A stretch of 64,000 nt of DNA from Paenibacillus daejeonensis DSM 15491. Lineage in GTDB: Bacteria; Bacillota; Bacilli; Paenibacillales; Paenibacillaceae. A model generated the notes under the pieces. That model was given only the letters and a program-made list of their open reading frames with translations, searched no databases and was not told where the DNA came from. Below are positions 17,327-27,594 of this stretch, piece after piece (position 1 is the first letter of the stretch; each line of letters opens with the position of its first letter). A program made the position numbers and the translations under genes. The stretch is taken from NCBI RefSeq assembly GCF_000378385.1, contig NZ_KB899669.1, positions 26,525 through 90,524 on the forward strand. Direction: 5' to 3'.

Positions 17327-18877
17327 CTAAGGATTAATCTTGCCAACCCCCGCATATTGCGTGACGAGCTGCTTCACATGATCCGGGTGGTCGAGGCTAT
17401 AGCTGTAAGGCGGCGTATAGCTGACGGTTGAGGTTGTTGGCATGCTGCCTGTACTGTTGATGTACTGGTTGTTCGCGACATGCCAGAAGCCGGTTTGATT
17501 ACTGTACCAGTAGCCGAGCGGGTTAGTGGAATTCTCGAAGACGTTATTCTCCACGCGCAGCTTGGCGCCCATTCGGGAGTTGATGCCAGTCTCCAGAATA
17601 TGGTCAAAATAGTTGTTGTACAGATGGCCCTCGCCATAACGGAAGCTCGGGACGCGGGAGTTCAAATTGCTGAACCAGTTGTGGTGAAACGTGATGTTGC
17701 GCTGGGCATTGTCGCTGTCGGAGGAGCCCATCAGCATCGACTTCCAGGCATCATGCACATAGTTCCAAGAGAAGGTAATATTATAGGCATCCCGCTTCAC
17801 ATCGAACAGCCCGTCATAATAATCCTTGTGCACATCCAGGCTGTGATACAGCTCATTGTGGTCAATCCAGATATTGCTCGAGGGTCCTTCAATACTGATG
17901 GCATCCTTGTCACCGATGTTGACTTCCCGAACGGTAACATTGCGGATGATGATGTTGTCCGCCCGCCAGATTTTCAGGCCGATGCCATGGAATACGCCAC
18001 GGGTACCGACACCGAGGATGGATACATCCGAAATGTCTTTAATATCAATTTTGTTGGCGCTCGTGTTAGAAGGCGTAATCGTGCCGTCGACATAGATTTT
18101 CAATGGCGTGCCCGCTGGTTTGCTCGACAGAGCCTGCAAGAGCTGGTTGCCTGTGCTGACAGTTACGCTTGTGCCGCCTTCACCACCGGTCGTGCCGCCA
18201 CCGAGTGTGGCGAACCCTTGCATACTGAAGTCCGGAGCATTGGGATCCCCGCTGCCTGGTTCTTCACCCTCTCCGTTGCCGGGATCCCCGCCGCCGGGCT
18301 CTTCACCGCCAGGGTCTCCACCACCCGGATCCCCGCCGCCAGGATTGCCTCCGCCCGGTTGGCCGACCTCAATGATTTCCCATTGCTGATGCGCAACGCC
18401 GGTATACGATCGTTGAACCGCTTGGGTGCCATCAGCTTGGGATCCGCTCGGAATTTCCAGCGCTTTATTACTGTTCTTGTTGATCAGACTGAACACACCG
18501 CCGCTGCGGGCCTCAATCTTCCAGGCGTGGGCCTGACTTTTTCGTTCACGCATCTGGACGACCTCGGCGCCCTCGGCTTTAGATTTATCGAGAATGTAGG
18601 GGAGCTTGCCGCTATGCTGACTGATGAGATGATAATATCCGTCGCCGATGGCTTCGATCTTCCATTGTTGCACCTCGAGATCATTGCGTGCCCATTGCAC
18701 CAGCGGGGCATCATCGTGAACCGCCCATTCGTAGACATCGAGCGCTTTGCCGCTGTTCTTATTGAGGAGCACATAACTTTTAGCTGGATCAAAAGACGGA
18801 GCAGCTGCAGCAGGAACCACAGCCATCAGTGAGGACACCAGAGCAACGATCAGGAGAAAGGACAAGCTTTTACGCAT
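17327..18877 (-). CDS. Secreted pectate lyase, PL1, with ricin-type lectin module
   Basis: 516-residue secreted enzyme that cleaves polygalacturonate by beta-elimination. A signal peptide (1-25, ending AAAA) is followed by a RICIN/beta-trefoil carbohydrate-binding module (about 30-170, QxW motifs [24 protein letters not shown]), a Gly/Pro/Glu-rich linker (about 172-212) and a PL1 parallel beta-helix (about 225-516). PL1 hallmarks are [12 protein letters not shown], the calcium-site aspartates in [14 protein letters not shown], and the catalytic-arginine region [14 protein letters not shown] cre-like site lies about 55 bases upstream. Convergent with alpha-xylosidase across repeat copy 1. Confidence 0.93.
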   Translation of the reverse strand: MRKSLSFLLIVALVSSLMAVVPAAAAPSFDPAKSYVLLNKNSGKALDVYEWAVHDDAPLVQWARNDLEVQQWKIEAIGDGYYHLISQHSGKLPYILDKSKAEGAEVVQMRERKSQAHAWKIEARSGGVFSLINKNSNKALEIPSGSQADGTQAVQRSYTGVAHQQWEIIEVGQPGGGNPGGGDPGGGDPGGEEPGGGDPGNGEGEEPGSGDPNAPDFSMQGFATLGGGTTGGEGGTSVTVSTGNQLLQALSSKPAGTPLKIYVDGTITPSNTSANKIDIKDISDVSILGVGTRGVFHGIGLKIWRADNIIIRNVTVREVNIGDKDAISIEGPSSNIWIDHNELYHSLDVHKDYYDGLFDVKRDAYNITFSWNYVHDAWKSMLMGSSDSDNAQRNITFHHNWFSNLNSRVPSFRYGEGHLYNNYFDHILETGINSRMGAKLRVENNVFENSTNPLGYWYSNQTGFWHVANNQYINSTGSMPTTSTVSYTPPYSYSLDHPDHVKQLVTQYAGVGKINP

Positions 18878-18931
18878 GAATACACATCCTTTTCTGTTCA
18901 GTTTGGGTGGTGCTCGAAGGATAGATTAGAA

Positions 18932-18945
18932 TGATAGCGCTTTCG
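18932..18945 (-). promoter_or_regulatory. cre-like site upstream of PL1 gene
   Basis: TGATAGCGCTTTCG, close to the CcpA consensus TGWAANCGNTNWCA. Core AGCGCT is palindromic. The rest of 18946-19252 shows no other feature I can support. Confidence 0.5.
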
Positions 18946-19252
18946 GTATTAGCCTCCTTTGGTGTGAATCATGGTGAACGGCTGCACTGACACCTCATCG
19001 GCATTCCCCCTTTCACACTGCGATCGTAGCATGGGTAGGGGATAACACCAATAATCACTTGATCAGGTATCCAAAAATACATCTTTTTCCCATCTAACAC
19101 GTGATGGAATGTGAAGCAATGATTATGCGCAACGCATAGCTTTTCTATATAGAGTGGGGCATCCGGCGAAACCCGGGTGATCATTGGCTCAGTTTTGATG
19201 GGTCTCATAGCTGTTCAATCCCTTGCACCACTGAAATATGAGCTAATGATTA

Positions 19253-19294
19253 TTGTGGTTACAGGCAGAGTGGACTAATATGAAAACGCTTGCA
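19253..19294 (+). promoter_or_regulatory. Promoter with overlapping cre site for PL9 gene
   Basis: -35 TTGTGG (19253-19258), 17-base spacer, -10 TAATAT (19276-19281), directly followed by TGAAAACGCTTGCA (19281-19294), a full match to the CcpA cre consensus at the transcription start. This is the usual position for catabolite repression. Confidence 0.75.
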
Positions 19295-19311
19295 ATTACA
19301 TAGAGAGGGTG

Positions 19312-22300
19312 ATGGATGCATTGAGACAATTACCGAGGTGGAACGCAATGCTTGTCCTGACATTAGCTGTTCTGGTTTTCTTGTCCTCAGTTCCGTTGGC
19401 TGCAGCTCAAGAGCAACCGAGCGACCCGGCTGAGGAAGCTCAGGGTGCTGTCAACGAAATACAGGTAGATGCTGTAACGGATTCAGGACTTGGCGACTGG
19501 CTGTTCAGCGCATTTGGCGGCAACACAAGCAGCGAGCGGAATCCCCGGCCTGCGCCCCAGGAGGATGGGTCAATCGTCATGTCAGCCACAGGTGGCAAAG
19601 TAGCCTCTGGCGATGAAGGGCTGTCGTTTCTGTACCAGCCGATCCCTGCGGGGAGCAGTGCCGAGCTGAAGGCAAAGATTACGGTGCACAGCTTCAATCA
19701 GAATAGCGCGATCAGCACCCCAAACCAGAAATCGTTTGGCCTGATGCTGCGGGAGAGCGTGGGCGAGCACGGCAATTCGTCGACGCAGACGACGAGCTAC
19801 GCGGCGGTTGGTGTGCTGGATACCGTCATGAAGAGCTTCTATAAACAGCAGGGCACACAAACTAAGCTACCCGCCTTTGACGGGGCGGCTCTGCCGAGCG
19901 GCGGGCAGGAGTATACGTTCGGAATCCGCAAATTTGGCGACACGGTCGAACTTAGGGTAGGGGAGGATACTCAGGTCATTACGCTGGACGGTGCGCTCCA
20001 GGGCCCAATTTATGGCGGTTTCTATGTCGCCAGGGATGCGGAGATCACCGTTAGTGATTACACACTGGAGGTGGATGACCGTCTCATTACAGCGCTGGAG
20101 ACCGATAGTACAGCAATGAAGACGGACTACCGAATCGGTGAACCGCTCCGTTTGGATGGTTTGCAAGTCCGGGCATTATTCGATGAGGGGCTTGAGCAGC
20201 AGCTGGAGCCAGGTGACTATATCGTCACCGGCTTCGACAGCAGCCAGGCCGGAACGCAGACGCTGATGATTCATTATAAAGGTGCTACCGCAGCAGTTGA
20301 ACTCCGTGTTACGGCGCTGGAGTTAAATGAGCTGCGGATCAAGTATTACCCGGCACGGACTGTCTATTACCCTGGTGACGGGCTGGATCTTCAAGGGCTC
20401 ATACTGGAGGCCGTATATGATGATGGATACCGGGTAGAGGAATTGGCCAGCGATGCTTATACCGTCTCGGTGAACGGAGAGCCGGTATCCGAAGGGGCAT
20501 CTTATGTACTCTCGGACCCAGGTGAGTCGATGGTTACCCTCACTGCGCTTGATGCGCCGTCGGTTAGCGTGTCGTTCCCGGTCACAGTGCGGGCGGCCAC
20601 TCTCGCCCAACTGGAGATCCGGCAGGCTCCCCTGAAGACCATTTATTATCTCGGGGATGAGCTGCAGTTAGAAGGTCTGGTGCTCTACGCGATCTATAGT
20701 GATGAGAACCGGGTACGGCTGACACCGGGCGAATATGAGGTGTCTTCCCTGTCCACAGATAGCCCGGGTGAGCGGGAGATCGTCTTTACCTATAAAGGCT
20801 TGACTGCACAGCTTCCGGTTACCGTCAAGACGAGGGAACTGGAGGGTCTCGTCATTACCGCGTACCCGCAAACGACGTATCTGGTGGGCGAAGTCTTCGA
20901 TCCAACCGGGCTGGAGGTGTCAAAGCGGTATGATAACGGGGACCTGGAGCTCTATATCGACTACAAGACAGATACATCTGCGGTGGATCGCTCTCAGCCG
21001 GGGACCTACAGGGTCGCCATCGAAGCAGCAGATGAGGAATTGGCTTCGATTGAGCTGCCAATCACAATCCGCGCATCGGCCAGGCATGAATGGGAAGTGA
21101 TTCGGTTTGGCCAGTCGACCTCATCTGCGAACAACCGCGTGAATCTACTCGACAATGGAGAGATCGAGCTGATTGCGCTGGAGGGCGGCGGCAAAGTGAC
21201 GGGTGACCATGACGGCATCTCCTTTTACTACACGGAGCTGGATGCAGAGCAAGACAACTTCACCCTCTCTGCCGACATTCATGTAGCGGCCTATGCGAAG
21301 ACGCCGCATGATGGTCAGGAATCCTTCGGCATCATGGCAAGAGATGTCATCGGCGCACCGAATACCAGCAGTGTCTTTGCTTCAAATATCGCTGCTATTG
21401 GCGGCTACAGCGGCGGGACACGTCTGGATAACGGCACGCAGCTGTTCGTCCGCACAGGTGTCGAGTCGCCTGACGGAGCGGGCAGCCAGGGAATCAAGGC
21501 AATTATGCTGGATCAGTCACGTCCAGGGCCAAGCAATACCCATCCTGCTGAGCCTTACCGTCTTACGCTCTCCAAGACAAACAGCGGGTTTATGGGCCGT
21601 TTGAATAACGGGAGCGAAGAAATCGTATTCGAGCCGGATATTTTGAAGGTCCAGGACAGTGACACAATGTACGTCGGCTTCTACGTGGCCCGGCTGGCCA
21701 CGATCCGGGTGAGCAATATCGATCTGAAGGTGACGGCAGCGGCAACTGACGCGCCGCAGGTGTTGCCGGAGCCGGAGCCAGTTACTCCTGAACTGGAGGT
21801 TCTCTCGCGGCTCCAGTCCTCCGAGAGTGATTATCGCCTTATTCTGCGATCCAATGCGGATGGCGTAGTTACCGTCAAGCAGGGACTGGTGGTGATTGCA
21901 GAGGATCTGGAGATGACAGCAGGCGAGCGGCTAGTCATTCCGGCTACACTCACAGAGCAGAGCGGAACCAGCTTCAGCCTCAGCTTCCTGCCGGACGATA
22001 CGCAGCGGTTGACCGACTATGACCGGATTGTCCGGAACGTGACGGTTGCGATGAGGAGCTATCAAGAGGGAGCAGACCTGCAAGTGACTACGGTTGGATC
22101 ACCAGACGGCGATGGCAGCTTGGAGTGGCCTCTGGACCTGGACACGGCTGTTGCCTACGTCATGCCCGGTCAGCGAATCGTGGTCCACGACGGACAATAT
22201 GTCCGCAGCTCTAGTCTACAGATTGCCAAGTATAACGACGGCCGCCCGGATGAGATGAAAGTGATGATAGCTGCTCCGGGAACAAGGCCTGTCATCGATT

Positions 22301-24543
22301 TTGACCGTCGCTCGGAAGGCGTGGTGCTCAGCGGTGACTACTGGCACATCCAGGGTCTCGATTTTGCCCGGTCGGCTGGCAATACGAAGGGCTTCACTGT
22401 CGGCGGCAGCCACAATATCGTCGAGAACAGCCGTTTTTACGAAAATGGGGACACGGGGCTGCAGATCAGCCGGACGGACACGTCGGAGAATGACCCGGCC
22501 AACTGGCCGTCTCACAATCTGATTCTGAACAGTACGGCATTTGACAACCGCGATCCGTCCGATAACAACGCCGATGGCTTCGCGGCTAAGCTGACCTCTG
22601 GCGTCGGTAACGTGTTCCGGGGTTGTATTGCCCACAACAACATCGATGATGGCTGGGATCTCTATACGAAGGCCGGCACCGGGGCCATCGGTCCGGTTCT
22701 GATCGAGAACAGCATCGCTTTCAACAATGGGTTCCTCACCGATGGTACGATTGGGGCTGGAGACCAAAATGGCTTCAAGCTGGGCGGCGAGGGCATCCAT
22801 GTGCCGCATGTCATCCGCAACAGTATGGCCTTCGGCAATGGGGCCTACGGCTTCACCAGCAATAGTAATCCCGGGGTTATTGCCAGGGACAACATTGCTT
22901 TTGATAACGCGGGAGGCAACCTGAGCTTCACAACCTACCCGGGAATCGACACGGATTTTACACTGGAGCGCTTTGTTTCCTTCCAACTGAATCATCAGGT
23001 ACGAGATGCTTATCCGGCCCGTCTGGCTTCACCAGACAATTATCTGTTCAATGGAACCATATCAGCGAACAGCGAGGGCGTACAGCTGACGGAGGCCAAC
23101 TTCGCCAGTCTGGAGTCTGTAGTGGCCTATGAGCGTGACGCGAACGGAGATATCATCTGGGGCGACTTCCTGCGCTTCCTCGCTCCGCAGACGGAGGAGC
23201 CGGGAACACCGGGCAACCCGCCGGGCGGCGGCTATATTCCGCCGGTTGCACCACCAGTGCCGTCCACTGTCTCAATCCAGAATGACGGTAGTGTACGAAT
23301 CAATCCAACAAGGGAAGTTTCAGCAGATGGTGTGGTTACTTTCCATATAACCGATTATGAATTAAACGCTGCGGCCGGTTTGGCAAAGCCGGGTGTGAAT
23401 GGAAAGCGCGTGGTGGTTCTGGAGGCCAACGGCGGTTACTCCGGGGAAGAACAGGAAGGGACCGTCTACAGTTTCGACTTGCCGGCACAAGTGCTTCGCC
23501 AGGTCGGAAGCGAGAATCTAATCGTAGAACTGTCCGTGCCAGGGGCCACCATGATTGCCCCATCCACGCTCATTGGTGAGCAGAAGTATTCAGATGCCAG
23601 TCGAATTCAAATTACCGTAACAGCAAGCGCAGATGTTCCAGAGATTGCTGAGGCAGGACTGCCTGAAGGCACAATTACTCAGGCTTGGGAGCTGCAAATC
23701 GATATCGACGGAGAGCTGATGGGGGATGAATTGGCCTCTCCAATCGCCATTAAGCTGAGCTATACTGCTGGAGAATTGGCGGAAGACGCTCAACCGGCAG
23801 TCTATCAGTTAACTGGACTGTCAGGCGTGGAGCCGGTTCTGCTGGAAAGCATCTACGACGCAAGCGAGGGGCAGATCAGCTTTGCCGTATCGCATAGCAG
23901 CAAGTTTATCATCTACGTCGCAACAGGTGAATCTGTGGAGGAGGAAGTTCAATTCCAGGATGTGTCTGCTGGATACTGGGCATATGAGGCGATCCGCCAA
24001 TTGTCGGAGACTGGAATAGTCCGGGGGGTATCCGCCGACCGCTTCGATCCGACCCGCTCGATTAGCAGGGCAGACTTTGCGCTGCTGCTTGTCCGGGCAC
24101 TGGATCTCAACACAGGAGACGACGCTCGAACCAGTGAAACAGCGGACAGCTACAATAGCGAGCCATTCATCGATGCAGATACGGAATCATACTATTATGA
24201 AGAGCTGGAACAGGCCCGCATCCACGGCATTGTTCGGGGCGGCGCGGATAACAGATTCCGTCCGCATGACGCCATCAGCCGTCAAGACATGATGGTCATG
24301 CTCGCCAGAGCGCTACGTGCTGCAGGCTACGGCGGGCTGGAGCTCACGGAAGGGCTTGGCGTGCTGCGCGAGTTTGTCGACAGTGGAACTGTTGCAAACT
24401 ATGCCGCATTGGATATTGCTGCGCTCGTTAAGGCAGGGCTGGTGCAGGGCGATCCACAGGGACAGCTCATGCCGCTAGCCGCAGCCTCCCGTGCTGAAGC
24501 GGCAGTTTTGATCTATCGGACCCTGGGTCACATGAACTTGTAA
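19312..24543 (+). CDS. Cell-surface pectate lyase, PL9, with Ig-like and SLH domains
   Basis: 1743-residue exoenzyme. After a signal peptide (to about 33) come a concanavalin-like module (about 50-265), Ig-like group 3 repeats (about 275-585; motifs YYPGDGLDLQGL, YYLGDELQLEGL, YLVGEVFDPTGL), a second copy of the concanavalin-like module (about 590-810), a PL9 right-handed beta-helix (about 923-1225), a Pro-rich linker and a beta region, then three SLH domains (from about 1548) that anchor it to secondary wall polymer. NNADGFAAK and DDGWDLYTK carry the expected PL9 calcium Asp and catalytic Lys. It should degrade pectin at the cell wall. Start ATG 19312; an internal ATG at 19348 with GAGGTGG upstream is an alternative that would shorten the signal peptide. 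Confidence 0.9.
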   Translation: MDALRQLPRWNAMLVLTLAVLVFLSSVPLAAAQEQPSDPAEEAQGAVNEIQVDAVTDSGLGDWLFSAFGGNTSSERNPRPAPQEDGSIVMSATGGKVASGDEGLSFLYQPIPAGSSAELKAKITVHSFNQNSAISTPNQKSFGLMLRESVGEHGNSSTQTTSYAAVGVLDTVMKSFYKQQGTQTKLPAFDGAALPSGGQEYTFGIRKFGDTVELRVGEDTQVITLDGALQGPIYGGFYVARDAEITVSDYTLEVDDRLITALETDSTAMKTDYRIGEPLRLDGLQVRALFDEGLEQQLEPGDYIVTGFDSSQAGTQTLMIHYKGATAAVELRVTALELNELRIKYYPARTVYYPGDGLDLQGLILEAVYDDGYRVEELASDAYTVSVNGEPVSEGASYVLSDPGESMVTLTALDAPSVSVSFPVTVRAATLAQLEIRQAPLKTIYYLGDELQLEGLVLYAIYSDENRVRLTPGEYEVSSLSTDSPGEREIVFTYKGLTAQLPVTVKTRELEGLVITAYPQTTYLVGEVFDPTGLEVSKRYDNGDLELYIDYKTDTSAVDRSQPGTYRVAIEAADEELASIELPITIRASARHEWEVIRFGQSTSSANNRVNLLDNGEIELIALEGGGKVTGDHDGISFYYTELDAEQDNFTLSADIHVAAYAKTPHDGQESFGIMARDVIGAPNTSSVFASNIAAIGGYSGGTRLDNGTQLFVRTGVESPDGAGSQGIKAIMLDQSRPGPSNTHPAEPYRLTLSKTNSGFMGRLNNGSEEIVFEPDILKVQDSDTMYVGFYVARLATIRVSNIDLKVTAAATDAPQVLPEPEPVTPELEVLSRLQSSESDYRLILRSNADGVVTVKQGLVVIAEDLEMTAGERLVIPATLTEQSGTSFSLSFLPDDTQRLTDYDRIVRNVTVAMRSYQEGADLQVTTVGSPDGDGSLEWPLDLDTAVAYVMPGQRIVVHDGQYVRSSSLQIAKYNDGRPDEMKVMIAAPGTRPVIDFDRRSEGVVLSGDYWHIQGLDFARSAGNTKGFTVGGSHNIVENSRFYENGDTGLQISRTDTSENDPANWPSHNLILNSTAFDNRDPSDNNADGFAAKLTSGVGNVFRGCIAHNNIDDGWDLYTKAGTGAIGPVLIENSIAFNNGFLTDGTIGAGDQNGFKLGGEGIHVPHVIRNSMAFGNGAYGFTSNSNPGVIARDNIAFDNAGGNLSFTTYPGIDTDFTLERFVSFQLNHQVRDAYPARLASPDNYLFNGTISANSEGVQLTEANFASLESVVAYERDANGDIIWGDFLRFLAPQTEEPGTPGNPPGGGYIPPVAPPVPSTVSIQNDGSVRINPTREVSADGVVTFHITDYELNAAAGLAKPGVNGKRVVVLEANGGYSGEEQEGTVYSFDLPAQVLRQVGSENLIVELSVPGATMIAPSTLIGEQKYSDASRIQITVTASADVPEIAEAGLPEGTITQAWELQIDIDGELMGDELASPIAIKLSYTAGELAEDAQPAVYQLTGLSGVEPVLLESIYDASEGQISFAVSHSSKFIIYVATGESVEEEVQFQDVSAGYWAYEAIRQLSETGIVRGVSADRFDPTRSISRADFALLLVRALDLNTGDDARTSETADSYNSEPFIDADTESYYYEELEQARIHGIVRGGADNRFRPHDAISRQDMMVMLARALRAAGYGGLELTEGLGVLREFVDSGTVANYAALDIAALVKAGLVQGDPQGQLMPLAAASRAEAAVLIYRTLGHMNL

Positions 24544-24577
24544 AAGCTAGACTTGAACATGTTCAAAAACGTATGGA

Positions 24578-24615
24578 AAGAGGTGCAGAACTGCACCTCT
24601 TCATGCTTCTTTTTT
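24578..24615. terminator. Terminator between PL9 and efflux genes
   Basis: AAGAGGTGCAG (24578-24588) and CTGCACCTCTT (24591-24601) form a perfect 11-bp stem; a T-rich tail follows on the plus strand at 24609-24615. It can serve the PL9 gene and possibly also the convergent MFS gene. Confidence 0.8.
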
Positions 24616-24631
24616 CCATGGGTCAAGCCTG

Positions 24632-26065
24632 TTATAGTACATCCAATGCCGGTTCTTTGCGTGGCTGTCCTAGTAGTATGACTGCTGCAAGCAAGCCAAG
24701 CATAGCGAAGATGGCGACCGTCATAAACGCCGGTTGATACAAACCAATCGTGGTGACGGAATCGGGAGCAGCCTCGCCGATTCGACCAAGCGATGCCACC
24801 GTAATAGCCGCAACAATCGCTACGCTCAGTGCACTTCCGATAGAGGTAGACGTTTCTTCAATCCCTGAGGCCAGACCGGCGTCCCGGTCAGCAACACCTG
24901 TCAGAGCTGCAATCTGAGCTGCGACAAATGCTAATCCCATACCTAAACCGAAGAGGATAAGACCAGTATAAATAACAATATCAATTGGTTGGCCAGATGC
25001 AGCATAAGACAACAATAATGCGCCTCCAGCGATTAGGCTGGTTCCGCCTCCAGCCACCTTGCGAAATCCCAACCTGGTTGTCAGGTACTGGCCGGCATAG
25101 ACGCCGGCAACGGATACGACCGTCATCAGGGTCATGGTCAGACCAAATCGGACGGCTGTATAACCAAGCTCTCGCTGAGCAAAGAGAGTGAACGTATATA
25201 GCATACCATCGACGGACATGATGCTAGCCATGCCGACAAGGTTGCCACCGATTAAAGTACGAGATCGAAAGATACGAAGGGGAATCAGCGGGTCCCGGGA
25301 ACGGGATTGAATGAGAAGGAAAAGGGTGAAGAGGAGGCAAGATACAGCTAATAATCCAATACTTTTTAAGCTTGTCCATCCTACTGAGGGAATGGCATAA
25401 ATGGTATAGACGAGAACAAACAAAGCGATTGTAACCGTAAGGGCTCCAGCGAGGTCGAATACTCGCTTGACCGTCGCTTGCTGTTGCTGACCGATACTGA
25501 AGACGCTCATGGCAAAAACAACAACGCCAATTGGAACGTTAATAAAAAAGATCCATTCCCATCCCAACCATTCCGTCACGGGGCCACTGATCAACAAGCC
25601 GGCGGTGGCTCCGATTCCCCCGAGCGACCCCCATACCCCCAGTGCTCTGTTGCGGGCGGGGCCTTCCGGAAAGGTCGTCATGAGAATGGAGAGGGCAGCC
25701 GGTGTCATAAGAGCTCCGGCGATACCTTGCATTGCTCTGGCCGCAATCAGGATCTGGTAAGACCAAGCAAACCCGCACAGGAAGGATGCGGATACGAACA
25801 AGCACACCCCGGTTAAAAACATCCGTCTGCGGCCAACCAAATCAGACAGCCTGCCACCCAGCAGCAGTAGCCCCCCGAAGGTTAGCGAGTAAGCGGTAAT
25901 GACCCATTGCACAGCTCCTGCTCTGAAATCAAGATCTGCTTCAATGGAAGGGAGTGCAGTGAAGGTCGATGTCGAATCTGTAACAACCATAAAAAAAGCA
26001 GCACATAGCAAGAACAGAACTATTCCGGGTCTTGGGGGAGCAGGCAAACTTTGATTGGAAGTCAT
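24632..26065 (-). CDS. MFS multidrug efflux transporter, DHA2 (14-TM) family
   Basis: 477-residue inner-membrane proton-coupled exporter with about 14 helices. Family motifs include WVITAYSLTFGGLLLLGGRLSDLVGRRRMF (motif A region, residues about 54-85), RAMQGIAGALMTPAALSIL (motif B/C) and a GPVTEWLGWEWIFFINVPIG loop typical of EmrB/QacA proteins. Substrate not predictable. It starts at ATG with AAAGGAGAG upstream. No regulator gene adjoins it; the plus-strand DNA behind its start (26066-26345) has no recognisable gene. Confidence 0.92.
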   Translation of the reverse strand: MTSNQSLPAPPRPGIVLFLLCAAFFMVVTDSTSTFTALPSIEADLDFRAGAVQWVITAYSLTFGGLLLLGGRLSDLVGRRRMFLTGVCLFVSASFLCGFAWSYQILIAARAMQGIAGALMTPAALSILMTTFPEGPARNRALGVWGSLGGIGATAGLLISGPVTEWLGWEWIFFINVPIGVVVFAMSVFSIGQQQQATVKRVFDLAGALTVTIALFVLVYTIYAIPSVGWTSLKSIGLLAVSCLLFTLFLLIQSRSRDPLIPLRIFRSRTLIGGNLVGMASIMSVDGMLYTFTLFAQRELGYTAVRFGLTMTLMTVVSVAGVYAGQYLTTRLGFRKVAGGGTSLIAGGALLLSYAASGQPIDIVIYTGLILFGLGMGLAFVAAQIAALTGVADRDAGLASGIEETSTSIGSALSVAIVAAITVASLGRIGEAAPDSVTTIGLYQPAFMTVAIFAMLGLLAAVILLGQPRKEPALDVL

Positions 26066-26345
26066 GTGATCTCTCCTTTCTGCCTACTATCCTATCACGT
26101 TCTTACAGGACGCAATTCTTATCGATTGCTAAAGATGACAAGGTGTCGTTTTAATTGGTTGCCCCGGGGATCCACAGGGACAGATGACAAGCGGCCTTGT
26201 ACACTGTTTACCTGCAGTACGGGGGCATGGAAGATTATCTGGCCCATCCGTCGCCGGCAAGGTGTGCGGACAGTGGCTATGGTAAATTTAAGGTGTTAGC
26301 ATAAAACAACCGGAACCACAGCAATACGCTCTGCTAGCAATACCG
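26066..26345. other. Non-coding stretch upstream of efflux gene
   Basis: I see no supported gene, tRNA or repeat here. Small open frames lack ribosome binding sites and family similarity. The DNA close to 26066 must hold the efflux promoter but no convincing -35/-10 pair was found. Confidence 0.4.
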
Positions 26346-26374
26346 GCACCCTTCATTCGGAGGGTGCTTTTTTT
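26346..26374 (+). terminator. Orphan rho-independent terminator
   Basis: GCACCCT-TCATTCGG-AGGGTGC followed by seven T. No plus-strand gene is seen upstream, so it may end a small RNA or a decayed gene in 26066-26345. Confidence 0.8.
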
Positions 26375-26549
26375 GCGACAACTTGCGTAACGGCCACAAG
26401 GGCCGCCCTCCTTCTCGACGTAGGACGGTTAGTTATTCAGGAGGACTCCTAGATAAATTCGCCCCGAAGTAAAGAAAGTGGAATGTTCACCCCCTCAACT
26501 TGTAAACCAACCTCCCCCGACCTTCATTATTTGGAACTGAAATCACAGA

Positions 26550-26563
26550 TGTAAACACTTACA
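26550..26563 (+). promoter_or_regulatory. cre-like site upstream of sugar permease operon
   Basis: TGTAAACACTTACA, a near-palindrome differing from the cre consensus at the central CG (CA here). It overlaps a -10-like TACAAT (26560-26565). It is 38 bases before the first permease start. Confidence 0.5.
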
Positions 26564-26600
26564 ATTGAGATAACGAATCAACAGCAAGGAGAGAATCCAT

Positions 26601-27563
26601 GTGCAAACACAAGAGACGACAAGGCCGATAGTGTCTAGCAAGGCCAAGCGAAGTAGAACAAAACGGCAGTTTTTGAGGGACAACTTGGTACTGCTGACGC
26701 TCACGCTGCCGGCACTCCTCTATTTTTTGATTTTCCACTATCTCCCGATGTTCGGCATCATCATGGCATTCAAGGATTTCAAGTATCACTTGGGGATCTT
26801 CGGCAGTGAGTGGATTGGGTTTAAGAACTTCGAATTTTTCTTCCTCTCCAACGATGCTTGGCGAATCACCCGCAATACGGTCGGTTACAGCGTCCTGTTC
26901 ATTGGGATCGGCACCTCGGCAGCGGTGACAGTGGCGTTGCTGCTCTATGAAATTAAGAATCGATTTGCGCTGAAGTACTATCAGACGACCATGATTTTCC
27001 CAACATTCCTCTCCTGGGTGCTGGTAGGCTACATTACGTACACGCTGTTTAATCCCAGTCTCGGGGTGTTGAATCAGGTGTTGTCGTTCTTCGGCGCTGA
27101 TAGAGTCGACTGGTACGCGAATCCTGCCTATTGGCCCTATATTCTGACGGCGGTGAATGTGTGGAAGACGATCGGACTCAGCTGCATCATCTATTATGCG
27201 GCCTTGATGGGCATTGACAGCGAGCTGTACGAGGCGGCCAAGATCGATGGCGCGAACCGCTGGCAGCAGACCAAGGCAATCTCGCTCCCCTCGTTGCTTC
27301 CCGTCATCACCATCTTGACGATCTTGGCGATCGGTGATGTGTTCCGAGGAGACTTCGGCTTGTTCTACCAGATTCCCCGAGATGTGGGCATGCTCTACCC
27401 ATCGACGGATATTATCGATACGTACGTGTTCCGCGGGCTTCGTCAAGGCAATCTGGGCATGACGGCTGCCGTCGGTCTGTTCCAGTCCTTTGTAGGTTTG
27501 GTGCTGATCCTGATCGTGAACAGCATCGTCCGCAAGCTGCGGCCGGAGAATGCCCTGTTCTAG
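26601..27563 (+). CDS. ABC sugar transporter permease, LplB/YteP type
   Basis: 320-residue inner-membrane permease of the MalF-like LplB family, with about six helices. N-terminal signature LPALLYFLIFHYLPMFGIIMAFKDFKY is typical; the EAA loop interacting with the ATPase is EAAKIDGANRWQQTKAISLP (about 212-231). It imports oligosaccharides together with the next permease and the lipoprotein at 32155. No ATPase gene is in the window; such systems normally share MsmX. Start is GTG 26601 after AAGGAGAG; an overlapping ATG at 26599 is out of frame. Confidence 0.93.
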   Translation: MQTQETTRPIVSSKAKRSRTKRQFLRDNLVLLTLTLPALLYFLIFHYLPMFGIIMAFKDFKYHLGIFGSEWIGFKNFEFFFLSNDAWRITRNTVGYSVLFIGIGTSAAVTVALLLYEIKNRFALKYYQTTMIFPTFLSWVLVGYITYTLFNPSLGVLNQVLSFFGADRVDWYANPAYWPYILTAVNVWKTIGLSCIIYYAALMGIDSELYEAAKIDGANRWQQTKAISLPSLLPVITILTILAIGDVFRGDFGLFYQIPRDVGMLYPSTDIIDTYVFRGLRQGNLGMTAAVGLFQSFVGLVLILIVNSIVRKLRPENALF

Positions 27564-27594
27564 CAAGAGGATTCCATTCAAGGAGTGAAGCTGT

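Noticed and set aside
18969-19208. 79-residue frame on the minus strand upstream of the PL9 gene
   Set aside because: No ribosome binding site or recognisable motif; lies in a likely regulatory gap.
26051-26299. 82-residue frame overlapping the start of the efflux gene
   Set aside because: No ribosome binding site and no similarity; I considered a decayed regulator gene but found no supporting motif.
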